From NCBI RefSeq assembly GCF_001713455.1, contig NZ_CP016463.1, positions 186,001 through 250,000 of the forward strand: a stretch of DNA of 64,000 bases, read 5' to 3'. The stretch comes from Bosea sp. RAC05 (GTDB lineage Bacteria; Pseudomonadota; Alphaproteobacteria; Rhizobiales; Beijerinckiaceae). Numbering within the stretch: position 1 is the stretch's first letter; each line of letters begins with the position of its first letter. The notes under the pieces were generated by a model. It made no database searches. It was not told where the DNA came from and was given only the letters and a program-made list of their open reading frames with translations. A program made the translations under genes and the position numbers. Shown one piece after another: positions 25,979 to 35,198 of the stretch.

Positions 25979-27484
25979 CTATCGTTTCCGGAATGGAACG
26001 ACCGTCGAGGCTTCCTGCTGCCAGCGTTGTTCAAGCGTGTCGGTTAGCTCGGCAACGATGGATTGCGCCGAGCGAGCATGGAAGTCTCGCCCCGAATCGG
26101 TGGTGAAGTCGATACCTGCAATCCTTTCCGCAGGAAGCCCCGCCCGATTGCCTTCCATCATGGTGACGGTGGCATGAGCCATGTATTGCTGTCCTGAAAG
26201 ATGGGACAGGTCCACCACCCATGTGTCGATGCTGGCGAGTGATTTGAGGTGGCTGCTGGCAGCCTGAAGCTGGCTCGACAACGCTTCCTGGCCGATCCGA
26301 TTGACCAGCATGCGTCGCTTCTCGATGGCCTCACGGACCTCTTCACCGAGACCGTTGATGCCTGCCATCCGGACAAAATGAGCCTCATGGAACATCGAAT
26401 GGCAATTCGGGCACAGAGTGAGGACCTTCTTGAGCTTCTGGACGCCGATGCCGGTGCGCATGCTGGGCACCGACCAGTCCCAGACCTCGTGCGCCTCGAT
26501 CGTTTGCCTGCGCTCCTCGGGCTGCGAAATGGCGTCGGCAATGAAGCCCTTGCCGCGGCCGCCACAGATGACGCAGCGATGCCCGCTCGAAGCATAGACA
26601 GACCGCCGAATGTGCCCCCAGCTATCCTTGGACATCACGCCCCAAAGGTTCTGTGAGCTGGCTGCGATCGGGATGGGGAAATAGTCGAACGGCGTCGGAA
26701 CGGGCCGGTAGGCAAGCGGCAGCATGTCCTTGAAGGGCGCCAGATCCATATCCCGGGTGACATACCAGGGCGAGGCGCCCTGCGGCGATTGCGGGTCACG
26801 CCGAGCGCCGAGCCTTGCGGCCATCGGGCTGAGTGTCGAGGGGATTGGCAGGAAGATAGGCTGACCGCGCGCCGGCTGGCCGTTGGATCCCAGGATTGCA
26901 GGTCTGGTGATGGCGGCTTCTCTACGGCGCGCATCGGCAATGACCTTCGCCTGCGCCCAGTTACGAACCACCGCGACGGCCTGGCGTGCCAGGGCCTCGG
27001 CTTCGACATGCCAGCGATCGGCGCGCTTGGTTCGGAGCGCCTGAACAATTCGCCCCTGAACGACGCTCGCCTGGTCGGTTATCTCTCGTGGTGGATGCCC
27101 GAGATCGGGTAGCGCGCGCGTTGCCTTGCCGATGTGGTCGAACGTTTTCCGGCAACGCTTCGTATCCAGCTCCACCGAATTGATGGCCGAATGGATCGCA
27201 TCGAGGCGCTGGTCGACGATGCGCCGCGATTCGATCTCTGCCTGGCACCGGGCCTCGAACCGACGGGAGAGCGCTGCTGTGCCCGGCAAAAGGCTGAACG
27301 AGCCCCACAGGCGGGCCTTGAAACGGAAATCCGCGGCCGCATCGACATGGGTCTCTCTCTCGGCCTGCAGCGTGCGCGAACGCACGACGAGTCGGCCGCG
27401 CATGGACTGTGCGGCCTGCTCTGCTGCCCTCACCAGCCGACCGGCGTCCACCAGAGAGCGGCGGACAATGTCGAGCGCCTCCAT
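25979..27484 (-). CDS. HNH-type zinc-binding protein with N-terminal coiled coil (501 aa)
   Basis: The N-terminal 200 residues are helical and likely coiled coil. Around residues 300-365 there is an HNH-like metal site: CVIC near 302, EAHEVW near 331 and CPNCHSMFHE near 357, the usual Cys-x2-Cys ... (E)xHE ... Cys-x2-Cys-H arrangement. HNH proteins cut DNA. The C-terminal 130 residues are a further domain of unknown type. Neighbours give no restriction or toxin partner. Possible roles include plasmid defence or DNA processing. Confidence 0.65.
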   Translation of the reverse strand: MEALDIVRRSLVDAGRLVRAAEQAAQSMRGRLVVRSRTLQAERETHVDAAADFRFKARLWGSFSLLPGTAALSRRFEARCQAEIESRRIVDQRLDAIHSAINSVELDTKRCRKTFDHIGKATRALPDLGHPPREITDQASVVQGRIVQALRTKRADRWHVEAEALARQAVAVVRNWAQAKVIADARRREAAITRPAILGSNGQPARGQPIFLPIPSTLSPMAARLGARRDPQSPQGASPWYVTRDMDLAPFKDMLPLAYRPVPTPFDYFPIPIAASSQNLWGVMSKDSWGHIRRSVYASSGHRCVICGGRGKGFIADAISQPEERRQTIEAHEVWDWSVPSMRTGIGVQKLKKVLTLCPNCHSMFHEAHFVRMAGINGLGEEVREAIEKRRMLVNRIGQEALSSQLQAASSHLKSLASIDTWVVDLSHLSGQQYMAHATVTMMEGNRAGLPAERIAGIDFTTDSGRDFHARSAQSIVAELTDTLEQRWQQEASTVVPFRKR

Positions 27485-27648
27485 CTAGCCTGCCTCGCGT
27501 TGCGGTACCTGATCCTCGCATCGCTTCTGGAAAGGACCAAGAACCAATAACTCAATCCATGGGGAAAAGGTTCGCTCGTGCTTGACCGTCCTTTGAATCT
27601 CACGGAAACATCATGGGAGAAATTGAGCCACACCAGAATCGGCAGAGC

Positions 27649-28272
27649 ATGTCCGCGATCCGTTCGATCCTTCTCCTGACGACGAGTCTTGTGCTTGGCG
27701 CCACAGCGCTGGCTCAGGTTCCCGGTCAGGTGAGCCCGGCGCCTCAAGGTTCGCCGACAATTCAACGTCCCGCACCGCTGCCGGGTCAGCCTTCGCCGGC
27801 CTCGATCAGCCAGCCTGTGAACCCTACTGTTCCAGCGCAGGCCCAGGCACCGCAGCGGCCGGCAAGCCCTCCGCCCGTGGATTCCCGCGAAAATCCTTTC
27901 TTGACGTCGACCACATCCGAAGAAGAGCGGCGCATCGCCGACCGCGAGCGGATGCGCTCTGTCGTCAGGGAAATGTTCCCTGAGATGCGAAGCATGATGC
28001 AGCCCGACATGGCTACGCTTCGTCAGCAGCTCACAGACGACACCAAAAAGCAGATGGCCGACGCCCTGGCGAAGGTCCCTGCAATTGCCCCGAGTGCGCC
28101 TGCCTCACCTCAGCCGCCTGGCTCAGCCGCGAAGTCGGCCGCCAAGCTGCCCGAGAAGGCGAAGTTCATCGGATGCGTAAACGGAAAGGCGCTCTATCGT
28201 GACGGCAACCAAGGCTACAACTTCTTCTGGACTGGACCTGAAGCGGAGGTTTTCGGCTGCATCGCTCCTTAG
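27649..28272 (+). CDS. PilP-like pilus biogenesis protein, secreted
   Basis: First gene of the pilus operon. The start at 27649 gives a clean signal peptide (cleavage near TALAQ); an ATG at 27613 would add 12 residues. The mature protein has a Pro/Gln-rich stretch (about 25-80), a charged helical region with repeated Met (about 85-150) and a C-terminal domain of 40 residues with two Cys, starting KAKFIGCVNGKALYRDG. This layout (signal peptide, disordered linker, small folded C-terminal domain) is that of periplasmic PilP proteins that link inner-membrane PilO to the secretin. Its end overlaps the secretin gene by 74 bases. Confidence 0.6.
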   Translation: MSAIRSILLLTTSLVLGATALAQVPGQVSPAPQGSPTIQRPAPLPGQPSPASISQPVNPTVPAQAQAPQRPASPPPVDSRENPFLTSTTSEEERRIADRERMRSVVREMFPEMRSMMQPDMATLRQQLTDDTKKQMADALAKVPAIAPSAPASPQPPGSAAKSAAKLPEKAKFIGCVNGKALYRDGNQGYNFFWTGPEAEVFGCIAP

Positions 28273-29965
28273 CGTCGCGACCGCGCTGGCCGTTTCGGGG
28301 TGCGCCCAGAACCTGCCTGAGCCGGGCCGGCTGCCGACGCAGAGCGAGGCCGTGAAGGCAACCAAGGAGCGCTTCTACCAGGACGGTGGAATCGTCCCGA
28401 TCAACCGGGTGCGCGTCAAGGCGTCCTCGATGCAGGCGAAGTCGATGCGTCAGGGGATTTCCCCGGCGTTGCGCGCGCGGCAGATCAAGGTGCAGTTCCC
28501 TGGAACGGACGGAACGCTGGGCGATCTCGTCCAGACGCTGTCGGCTGCCGGCATCCAGGTCGCCTTCAGCTGGGGTGATCGCGGCGGCGGCACCAATGCC
28601 CCGGTGGCTCCAGGCGCTGCGCCGCGTCCAGGAGCGGCGCCCGGCGTGGTGGGTGGTTCAGGCAGCACGAATGGCGATGAGGTGCTTCGCAAGCGCCTGC
28701 CGTTCCCCCAGTACGAGGGAACGCTCGGCGGTCTGCTCGACGCGCTGAAGACGGGCTTGGGCCTGGTCTTCTGGCAGGAAGGGAACACGATCTTCCTGTC
28801 GGACAAGAACCGTTTCGCGATCGCGCTGCCGCAGAACGAGGACATCCTCAAGAACATCTCTGAGTCACTGCGCTCGCTCGGGGCGACCGACGTCGTCAGC
28901 TCCCTCGACGCCGGCAAGATTGTCTACTCGGCCAATCCCGCCATCCAGGACGATCTGATCTCGCCGTTCCTGAAGCGCACGGTAAAGAACCTGGCGACTA
29001 TCGACCTGCAGGTCGCGGTGGTCTCGCTCGCCATGAACGACAAGTCGGGCCAGGGCTTCGACTGGTCGAAGTTCGGCGCCATCATCGATCAGCGTTCGGC
29101 TGCGGTCACGCAGGCCAATTCCGTCGGGACGCAGACCACTGCGACGGCTTCCAATACGGCCACGACGGTTGGGTCGAGCCTCGCCTCGGCCGGCACCGGC
29201 GTGGGCAGCGTGGGGCAGACCGCGCAGCAGACCACGTTGCTGCCGACCAACCCGATCAACCAGAAGGGCGGCGTCTTCGATCTCACGAAGGACGGCATCA
29301 TCCTGGGCACCACAGGTGTGGGCAAGGCCTTCGGCGTGTCGACGGTCAGCTCGATCTCGACGGCCATCGCCTTCCTGTCGACCTTCGGCAACACGAACGT
29401 CACCCAGAACGTCGAGCTGCGCACGCTGTCCGGACGTCAGGTCAAGATCCGCTCGGGCGACGAGATCCCGTATGTGAAGGGCATCGGCGTCGGCAATCTC
29501 GGCAGCTCGGCTGTCCAGAATTCGAACCTCAGCGGTTCGGGTGCGTCCAGCAACAGCCAGCTCGGAACGGCTCAGACGGACACCGTGAAGACGGGTCTGA
29601 CAGTGGAGATGGTTCCTCGCTTCGATTCCGACTCGGAGCTCGTCACCACCGAGCTGAAGATGGAGCTGAAATCTGTGGTCGAGTTCATCCAGCTCGACGC
29701 CGGCAATCAGCTCGGCAGGCTGACGCAGCCGCGCACCCAGGATCAGGAGCTGTCCAACATCGTTCGCCTGCGGGCCGGGCAAACGGTCGTGATCGGCGGC
29801 ATCCAGTACGATCAGGAGCAGTTCGACGGCAACGAGCCGACCTTCATGCGTGACCGCATGCGTCAGACGAGCCAGTCAGCCGGCCTTCGCTCGCAGACCG
29901 TCAATCGCAATGCGCTCTTCATCATCCTGCGCCCGGTCGTGACGACTTACGAGCCGGTGGAGTGA
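28199..29965 (+). CDS. pilN: PilN-type secretin lipoprotein of a type IVb pilus
   Basis: A 588-residue lipoprotein: GTG start, basic N-region, hydrophobic stretch and lipobox AVSGC with Cys at residue 35. Residues about 90-370 are N-domains with a Gly/Pro/Ala-rich insertion near 135-150 and Ser/Thr/Ala-rich loops. The secretin domain occupies about 380-570: LRTLSGRQVKIRSGDEIPYV, LTVEMVPRFDSDSELVTTEL (shown in part), and the signature IVRLRAGQTVVIGGIQYDQ. PilN of plasmid R64 forms the outer-membrane channel for the thin conjugative pilus, and the gene order here matches. The start lies inside the PilP-like gene; the stop overlaps the next gene region. Confidence 0.88.
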   Translation: MTATKATTSSGLDLKRRFSAASLLSVATALAVSGCAQNLPEPGRLPTQSEAVKATKERFYQDGGIVPINRVRVKASSMQAKSMRQGISPALRARQIKVQFPGTDGTLGDLVQTLSAAGIQVAFSWGDRGGGTNAPVAPGAAPRPGAAPGVVGGSGSTNGDEVLRKRLPFPQYEGTLGGLLDALKTGLGLVFWQEGNTIFLSDKNRFAIALPQNEDILKNISESLRSLGATDVVSSLDAGKIVYSANPAIQDDLISPFLKRTVKNLATIDLQVAVVSLAMNDKSGQGFDWSKFGAIIDQRSAAVTQANSVGTQTTATASNTATTVGSSLASAGTGVGSVGQTAQQTTLLPTNPINQKGGVFDLTKDGIILGTTGVGKAFGVSTVSSISTAIAFLSTFGNTNVTQNVELRTLSGRQVKIRSGDEIPYVKGIGVGNLGSSAVQNSNLSGSGASSNSQLGTAQTDTVKTGLTVEMVPRFDSDSELVTTELKMELKSVVEFIQLDAGNQLGRLTQPRTQDQELSNIVRLRAGQTVVIGGIQYDQEQFDGNEPTFMRDRMRQTSQSAGLRSQTVNRNALFIILRPVVTTYEPVE

Positions 29966-29967
29966 GC

Positions 29968-30891
29968 ATGACCCCCGAACCCGAATTCGGCGCCCCGACG
30001 AAAGCGGTCATCGGCTGGCTCGAACCAGGCGGTTCGAGGCGCGACACCATGGAGCATGTGAAGGACTACGCGGCGAAGTACTTCGATTCGCCGAACTCGG
30101 CCTTCTATGCGGTGATGCCGTTCCTGGGCGGCTGGCTCTATGAGCTGCAAGAGAACGGCCCTGGCCTGTCCTATCTGCCGGCGGCGGCCCAGGCGATGGC
30201 CGATCGTCGCGATCCGGCGTGGTTCCGGGTCGGTCAGCGCGCGTTCTCTGTCACCATGCGTGACAAGAAGCCCTACTGCGTCATGAAGCCGGAAAAGGAG
30301 AGCAAGGCGCTCTTCGACGCCGAAATTGGCAGGCTCACGCCCCGCGGCAAGATGAGCAGGCTCATTCGGCGCGGCACGGGAACGCTGATCGTCGGCTCGA
30401 CGCTCTTCGGCGCCGGCGGCACCTTCATGGTCGCCTCGGGCATCTTCTACGTGATGGTGACCAGCATCTATCTGCCCGAGATCAGGCGCCTCGACGTGCC
30501 TCAGCTGCCTCACCGGGCATGGACGCAGGTCGACCGGATCCCGCCCAATCTCTACGTCGAAGCTCTGCGCTTCCAGAACAACCAGTGGACGACGAGCATC
30601 AAGCCGATCGTCTCGCGACCCTTCGCCCAGCGTCCCTCAGAGCCCATCCCGGGGCCCGCCCCGATGCCATCGACAGCCCCGGCAACGGCACCGCAGCCGA
30701 TGCCGATTGTTCCGCCTCCCATGGAATCGCCAGCCAACGCCGCCCAGGCGCCATCAGGGCCGCCACAGGCGCCCAGACCTGTCGTCGTCAGCCCCAACCC
30801 GCCCGTGGCGGCCCAGCCGGCGCCAATGCCCGCTCCTCCGCGGCCGCTGTCGGCCATTCAGCCCGTGTCTGAGGCAGGGAGCCGGAAATGA
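29968..30891 (+). CDS. PilO-like inner-membrane pilus assembly protein
   Basis: A 307-residue protein with a soluble N-terminal domain of about 130 residues, a hydrophobic helix at about 137-165, a short periplasmic domain and a Pro/Ala-rich tail from residue 230. By position between secretin and ATPase it corresponds to PilO of R64, though it is shorter than that 431-residue protein and I see no diagnostic motif. A GTG at 29962 overlapping the secretin stop is the alternative start. The next gene overlaps by four bases. Confidence 0.6.
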   Translation: MTPEPEFGAPTKAVIGWLEPGGSRRDTMEHVKDYAAKYFDSPNSAFYAVMPFLGGWLYELQENGPGLSYLPAAAQAMADRRDPAWFRVGQRAFSVTMRDKKPYCVMKPEKESKALFDAEIGRLTPRGKMSRLIRRGTGTLIVGSTLFGAGGTFMVASGIFYVMVTSIYLPEIRRLDVPQLPHRAWTQVDRIPPNLYVEALRFQNNQWTTSIKPIVSRPFAQRPSEPIPGPAPMPSTAPATAPQPMPIVPPPMESPANAAQAPSGPPQAPRPVVVSPNPPVAAQPAPMPAPPRPLSAIQPVSEAGSRK

Positions 30892-31259
30892 AGGTGAGAA
30901 CCCTTAGCGGCATCATTCTGGGATTGGCCGGCGTCGGCATGTTTGCGGCCGGCGGCGCGGTGCTGAGCCAGGCGCTCGATCGCGATCGCGCCAACGAAGA
31001 TCTGAGCCGTCGCGCGGAACTCGCATGTCGGACAGAGCTGGTGAAGTTTGCCCGCGTGACGCCGGCCGGCAACATCTACGAGCTCGACTTCGGTGAGGTG
31101 CGAGACGACCCGCGGCAGGCCCTGGCGGACGCCACCACGGCGCTCGCCGCCTGCCCGACCCGAACGATCATCGACATGTGTCTGGGCGCTGCCTGCAATC
31201 CGACCGGAGGGCAGGGGCCGGTCCGGCTCACCATGCGGCTCGGCAGCATCAGGAAGTGA
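30888..31259 (+). CDS. small membrane-anchored pilus-operon protein (123 aa)
   Basis: ATGA overlap with the PilO-like gene fixes the start. One N-terminal helix (residues 5-27) precedes a periplasmic domain with three Cys in a row of short loops (AACPTRTIIDMCLGAACNP). No family recognised. Located where R64 has pilP; together with the 5' PilP-like gene it may form the periplasmic alignment complex. Confidence 0.6.
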   Translation: MKVRTLSGIILGLAGVGMFAAGGAVLSQALDRDRANEDLSRRAELACRTELVKFARVTPAGNIYELDFGEVRDDPRQALADATTALAACPTRTIIDMCLGAACNPTGGQGPVRLTMRLGSIRK

Positions 31260-31333
31260 AGCGAGGCGTTCGCGGTCTCATGCAGACCAGACACTCACGA
31301 GACGCGGCCTTCAGCGGTCGCACAGGAGAAACC

Positions 31334-31555
31334 ATGGATTCCTACATGAAGTTCGCGCGGCTGATGGATCGTGTGCTGGCCGTTATCGGCATTGGCCTCG
31401 CGATCTGGCTCACATGGCGCGACTGGCCCAACCCGACGTTCTGGACCTGGATTGCCATCGCCATGGCGATCTTGGCCGTTCCGCTCGCCTTCTTCGACTG
31501 GATGGGATGGATCCGCCAGAACGTCACGGGCCGCTTCATCCGCGTCCGTCGCTGA
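31334..31555 (+). CDS. small two-helix membrane protein of the pilus operon
   Basis: The ATG at 31334 has GGAG seven bases upstream; longer starts in the same frame lack it. The 73-residue product is two membrane helices (VLAVIGIGLAIWLTW and WIAIAMAILAVPLAFF) with a basic C-terminal tail. No homologue is recognised. It lies directly upstream of the pilus ATPase gene, so it may anchor or regulate it. Confidence 0.6.
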   Translation: MDSYMKFARLMDRVLAVIGIGLAIWLTWRDWPNPTFWTWIAIAMAILAVPLAFFDWMGWIRQNVTGRFIRVRR

Positions 31556-31565
31556 GGTCAGCGCG

Positions 31566-33269
31566 ATGGGCATTCTCGACCTGTTCCGCCGCCGCGAGCC
31601 TGAACTGACGCCACCCGTTGTCGACGAGCACGGGGTCACCGGCGGCCTGATGGGGGATGGCGAGCGCCACCGGTTCGCCGAGTGGCTGATCGAGCGCAAG
31701 CTCGCCGAGCGCGATCACGTCGTGGCTGCTCTGATGGAGCAGCGAGTGACCGACGAGCGCATCGGCGCGACGCTCGTGCGCAACGGCTTCATGCAGCAGG
31801 ATGCCCTGGTCCACTCGATCCTGGAGTTCAATCCGGACCGCATCGCTACCGAAAAGGTGACGACCTCGCGCATCCCGGTGGACATCCTCGAGGCGAAGTC
31901 GATCATCATTTCGGCCGACGTGCGCGGAACGCTCTACATCGGCACGATGAGCGACGAGGCAGAGGTCACCGACATCTGCAAGACGTACTATCCCGAGAAG
32001 CAGGTCCAGTTCGTGGCGTTCCTGCCCGAGCTGATGCCTGAATTCATCGAGCGCGTTCGACGCACGAGCTCTGGCGTCGAGGATGTGCGCCAGGAAGAGA
32101 TCATGGAGCGCCTGCTGTTCAGGGCTCTGAAGGAAGGCGCCTCGGACATCCATATCGAGCCGAAAGCGCGTTCGTACTCGGTTTTCTTTCGTATTCTCGG
32201 TGACCGCATCCTCATCCATGAGGGCGGCATCGACGAGTACAACATCATCGCGGCCCAGCTGAAGGACAGGTCGCGGATGGACCTGGCTGAGCGCCGCGTG
32301 AACCAGGACGGCGGCTTCCAGATCGAGCAGTCGGGCAAATTCATCGACCTTCGCGTGGCGACTGTTCCCGACACCGAGGGCGAGCAGATCATCGTGCGTG
32401 TCCTCGACCCCGAACGGGCACGCCCCAAGCTCCAGGATCTCGGCATTACCGAGTACAAGCAGTGGCAGCGCGGCGTCACGCGCCAGAACGGGCTCAACCT
32501 GATCTGCGGTCCAACAGGCTCGGGCAAGACGACAACGCTCAACGCCTCGCTGCGAAGCTTCGACCGGTTCGGCAAGAAGATCTACACGATCGAAGATCCG
32601 GTCGAATACCGTATCCCCGGCATCGGTCAGGTCACGGCAAACCCTCAGGTTGGTCTCGACTTCGCCCGTGCGGTTAAGGCCTTCATGCGAGCCGATCCCG
32701 ACATCATCGCCGTCGGCGAGGTGCGAGACGCAGAAACAGCTCGTAACGCCGTCAAGGCTGCCGACACCGGCCATCTCGTCATCGCGACCCTTCACACAAG
32801 CTCGATCCTGTCCTCGCTGTCGCGCCTGCGAGATCTCGGCGTCGAGGCGCACGAGCTGCGGTTCAACCTGCGCGCCGTGCTGGTGCAGACCCTGGTCAAG
32901 GTGGTCTGTCGCCACTGTCATGGGACAGGGCAGGATCCGGAGGATGCGGCGAAGCTCTGCCCGGTCTGCCACGGCGGCGGATACTCGGATCGAACGATCG
33001 TTTCCGAATGCGTGTCGTTCAGCGACTTCCAGTCGGTCGACAGGATCATCGCGATGACCAAACCCGGCGCCCAGTTCGACGGGCCGCTGCCATGGCGAGA
33101 GATGATCGACGACGCCATCGACAAGATGGTCGCAGGTCAAACCACCATCGACGAGCTCATCCGTGTCTTCGGTTCCTATGCGATCGAGAAATGCGAGGAG
33201 CGGGGAATCGATGTGATGAAACACCGCCTCGCGAAGAACGAACACACCCAACTCCTGCTGGCAGCCTAA
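31566..33269 (+). CDS. pilQ: PilQ-type pilus assembly ATPase (GspE/PilB superfamily)
   Basis: A 567-residue secretion ATPase. Residues 1-160 form the N1 region; the N2/ATPase part has SDIHIEPKARS near 195, Walker A GPTGSGKTTT near 315, Asp-box region DPVEYRIPGIGQVT, Walker B PDIIAVGEVRD near 378 and His box TGHLVIATLHTSS. A zinc site with CRHC and CPVC (about 449-470) is typical of assembly ATPases. It powers pilin addition at the inner membrane, working with the PilR platform two genes downstream. The ATG at 31566 begins MGILDLFRR; an upstream in-frame ATG lies inside the previous gene and is rejected. Confidence 0.92.
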   Translation: MGILDLFRRREPELTPPVVDEHGVTGGLMGDGERHRFAEWLIERKLAERDHVVAALMEQRVTDERIGATLVRNGFMQQDALVHSILEFNPDRIATEKVTTSRIPVDILEAKSIIISADVRGTLYIGTMSDEAEVTDICKTYYPEKQVQFVAFLPELMPEFIERVRRTSSGVEDVRQEEIMERLLFRALKEGASDIHIEPKARSYSVFFRILGDRILIHEGGIDEYNIIAAQLKDRSRMDLAERRVNQDGGFQIEQSGKFIDLRVATVPDTEGEQIIVRVLDPERARPKLQDLGITEYKQWQRGVTRQNGLNLICGPTGSGKTTTLNASLRSFDRFGKKIYTIEDPVEYRIPGIGQVTANPQVGLDFARAVKAFMRADPDIIAVGEVRDAETARNAVKAADTGHLVIATLHTSSILSSLSRLRDLGVEAHELRFNLRAVLVQTLVKVVCRHCHGTGQDPEDAAKLCPVCHGGGYSDRTIVSECVSFSDFQSVDRIIAMTKPGAQFDGPLPWREMIDDAIDKMVAGQTTIDELIRVFGSYAIEKCEERGIDVMKHRLAKNEHTQLLLAA

Positions 33270-33317
33270 GGAAGCTCGGTCTATCCTTCACGAGAAACCG
33301 ATTCCGGAGTTCAGTCC

Positions 33318-33806
33318 TTGTATCAGCTTGTCATCGCGGTGATGGTCGTCGGTATCAGCGCCATGCTGCTCTCGGGTGGCAGCAGTTACCTCAATCCGGA
33401 GTTCGGCATTCGCGCTTCCACGACGGAGCAGGCCATCGCCGGCCAGCGATCATTCGAACTCGCTTTGGCGGCCTATCGCATTGCCAATGGCGGTGCCATG
33501 CCTGGCGAAACGACGTGGCGCAACGACCTCGCTCCCTATCTGCCTGACGGCCGGCTCGTCAGGCAGCCCGGCGAGGATCTCAGAGGTGCGATGTCGCCGC
33601 CCCGGAACATGCGCTGGGAGTTCGAGAAGCGGGGTGGTCGGTATCAGTTGTGCTTGCGAAGCACCGGGCCGATCTCCGGCGCAGCCATCGAAGGACTGAA
33701 GAACACGCTGTCGCGGGCTCCAGGCACGCTCACCAACGAAACCAATGAGTGCGGGGCCCAGATTGGCAACGTGGTTTTGAAGTTCGAACTGCAGGCGGGG
33801 GCCTGA
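33318..33806 (+). CDS. pilin-like protein without leader (TTG start)
   Basis: Starting at TTG, the protein begins (M)YQLVIAVMVVGISAML, the same pattern as the two pilin genes at 39722 and 40406. That is a short hydrophobic helix from residue 2 followed by a Gly-rich turn (SGGSSYLNPEF here). No prepilin leader and no Glu at position 5 of the helix are seen. The 140-residue globular part contains two Cys (CLRS and ECGA), as type IVb pilins often do. Position between ATPase and platform genes supports a minor or initiating pilin. Confidence 0.65.
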   Translation: MYQLVIAVMVVGISAMLLSGGSSYLNPEFGIRASTTEQAIAGQRSFELALAAYRIANGGAMPGETTWRNDLAPYLPDGRLVRQPGEDLRGAMSPPRNMRWEFEKRGGRYQLCLRSTGPISGAAIEGLKNTLSRAPGTLTNETNECGAQIGNVVLKFELQAGA

Positions 33807-33808
33807 GA

Positions 33809-34975
33809 ATGCCGAGCTTCAAGGTCAGGATCACGGGGCGCGGCGGGCCAAAGACGATCCTCGTCCAGGCCTCCGACAGCAAGGAGGCTGCGCGCATTGC
33901 GGCTCGACAGGGACGCGTCCTGTCGACGAACCGCAATATCGGCATCGACATCGTTCCAGGGATGACAGTTGGCGAGCGCCACACCTGGATGCTGCGCATG
34001 AGCTCGATGCTGGGCTCCAAGGTGTCCACTGGCGATGCGCTGCGCCTGATGGCGTCGACATTCGGCGGCAACATCAAAAAGGCGTCCGCCGGCATGCTGG
34101 AGCGGGTCGAGGCTGGCATGAGCCTGCCCGACGCGATGTATCAGGATCGGAAGAACTTCCCATCGACGACATCGGCGCTCGTCCAGGCCGGCGTGGCGAC
34201 GGGTGATACCTGGCGGGCTCTGAAGGATGCCGCCGATTTCGAATACAAGATGTCGCACACCGCCCGGGGCGCGATGAAGCAGGTCTACGCTGCGATCGGC
34301 TCTTTCTTCGTCGCCTATGGCCTGCTGCTCGGAACGACGATGTATTTCGGTCCGATGGTCATGGACAACCCGATGTTCAAGAACGGCAAGGGCGTTGACG
34401 TCGAGTGGGCCAGAACCCTGGGCGACGTCTCGACGGTCGTCATGACGGCCCTGGTTGTCGTCTTCCTGCTGTTTTTCATGCTGGGCAGCGTCGGCAAGGC
34501 GGCCATCCCGAATGCTGCTGACTGGCTCATCATGAAGCTGCCCTTCTACCGGGACTTGATCCTGGCGAGGAACAACCATGTGACGCTCTACAAGCTGGGT
34601 CTTCTGGTCGGATCCGGCGTTCGGATCGAAGAAGCCCTGAAGCTGGCTGAAGAGGGCGCACCCCGCGGAGCCCTGAAGACGGATCTCAATCGAGCCAAGA
34701 AAGCCGTGAAGGAAGGGCAAAAGAACTGGGCGTTGCAGATGAAGACGCTTCATGACACCGACAAGGCAGCGTTGACGACGTCGCCAGACCGCAAGGATAT
34801 CGCTCGGACACTTGATGCTTTGGCTGGGCAGTATGCCGAATTGTACAGGAGCAGGGTTGAAACACTAGGCCCCCTCATGGGCACAGTAAGTGCGATTTTT
34901 ATCACACTTGCAGGCGGAGTAATGTTCGCGCAAACAATTCTTCCAATGCTTCAGCTTTCAGCTGGATTTAATTAA
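33809..34975 (+). CDS. pilR: PilR-type inner-membrane platform protein (GspF family)
   Basis: A 388-residue GspF-family protein: cytoplasmic T2SF-like domain (EAGMSLPDAMYQ near residue 110), helices near 163-183 and 210-232, a second T2SF domain (YKLGLLVGSGVRIEEALKLAE) and a C-terminal helix ending QTILPMLQLSAGF. It is the membrane platform turned by the PilQ ATPase. The last about 40 codons, from roughly 34850, switch abruptly to A/T-ending codons, and the following 600 bases stay AT-rich. The protein motif stays intact, so a recombination joint inside the 3' end is likely. The start at 33809 is two bases after the upstream stop. Confidence 0.88.
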   Translation: MPSFKVRITGRGGPKTILVQASDSKEAARIAARQGRVLSTNRNIGIDIVPGMTVGERHTWMLRMSSMLGSKVSTGDALRLMASTFGGNIKKASAGMLERVEAGMSLPDAMYQDRKNFPSTTSALVQAGVATGDTWRALKDAADFEYKMSHTARGAMKQVYAAIGSFFVAYGLLLGTTMYFGPMVMDNPMFKNGKGVDVEWARTLGDVSTVVMTALVVVFLLFFMLGSVGKAAIPNAADWLIMKLPFYRDLILARNNHVTLYKLGLLVGSGVRIEEALKLAEEGAPRGALKTDLNRAKKAVKEGQKNWALQMKTLHDTDKAALTTSPDRKDIARTLDALAGQYAELYRSRVETLGPLMGTVSAIFITLAGGVMFAQTILPMLQLSAGFN

Positions 34976-35198
34976 CCTACATGTGGCCCGATATTCGTTT
35001 TCTAATATAAATACGCATCATATATAGTTGAATAACGCTGAGAAATAAATTCGACAGTCAATATATTTATAAGTGAACGGTGCTCGCGTGACAAGCCGCG
35101 GTATTTGTTCGGGCTAGGTCGAGCGCCACGGCATAAGAGGTGCTTGCGTCCACATATTAGACCTGCAAGTCTGACTTACCAGATTTGGGGGCGTCCAG
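34976..35198. other. AT-rich intergenic segment after pilR
   Basis: This 223-base stretch is strikingly AT-rich against the surrounding sequence (for example TATAAATACGCATCATATATAG and AATATATTTATAAG). No gene, transposase remnant or terminal inverted repeat was found. Together with the altered codon use at the pilR 3' end and in the next gene it marks a segment with a different origin. It probably also contains the promoter of the secreted-protein pair. Confidence 0.5.

Noticed and set aside
28865..29782. 305-codon minus-strand frame opposite the secretin gene
   Set aside because: Shadow of the secretin domain; composition is antisense-like.
31536..33251. 571-codon minus-strand frame opposite pilQ
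   Set aside because: The plus strand encodes all motifs of the pilus ATPase, so this frame is a shadow.
34976..35198. Insertion sequence or remnant in the AT-rich gap
   Set aside because: No terminal inverted repeats, target duplication or transposase fragment could be seen.
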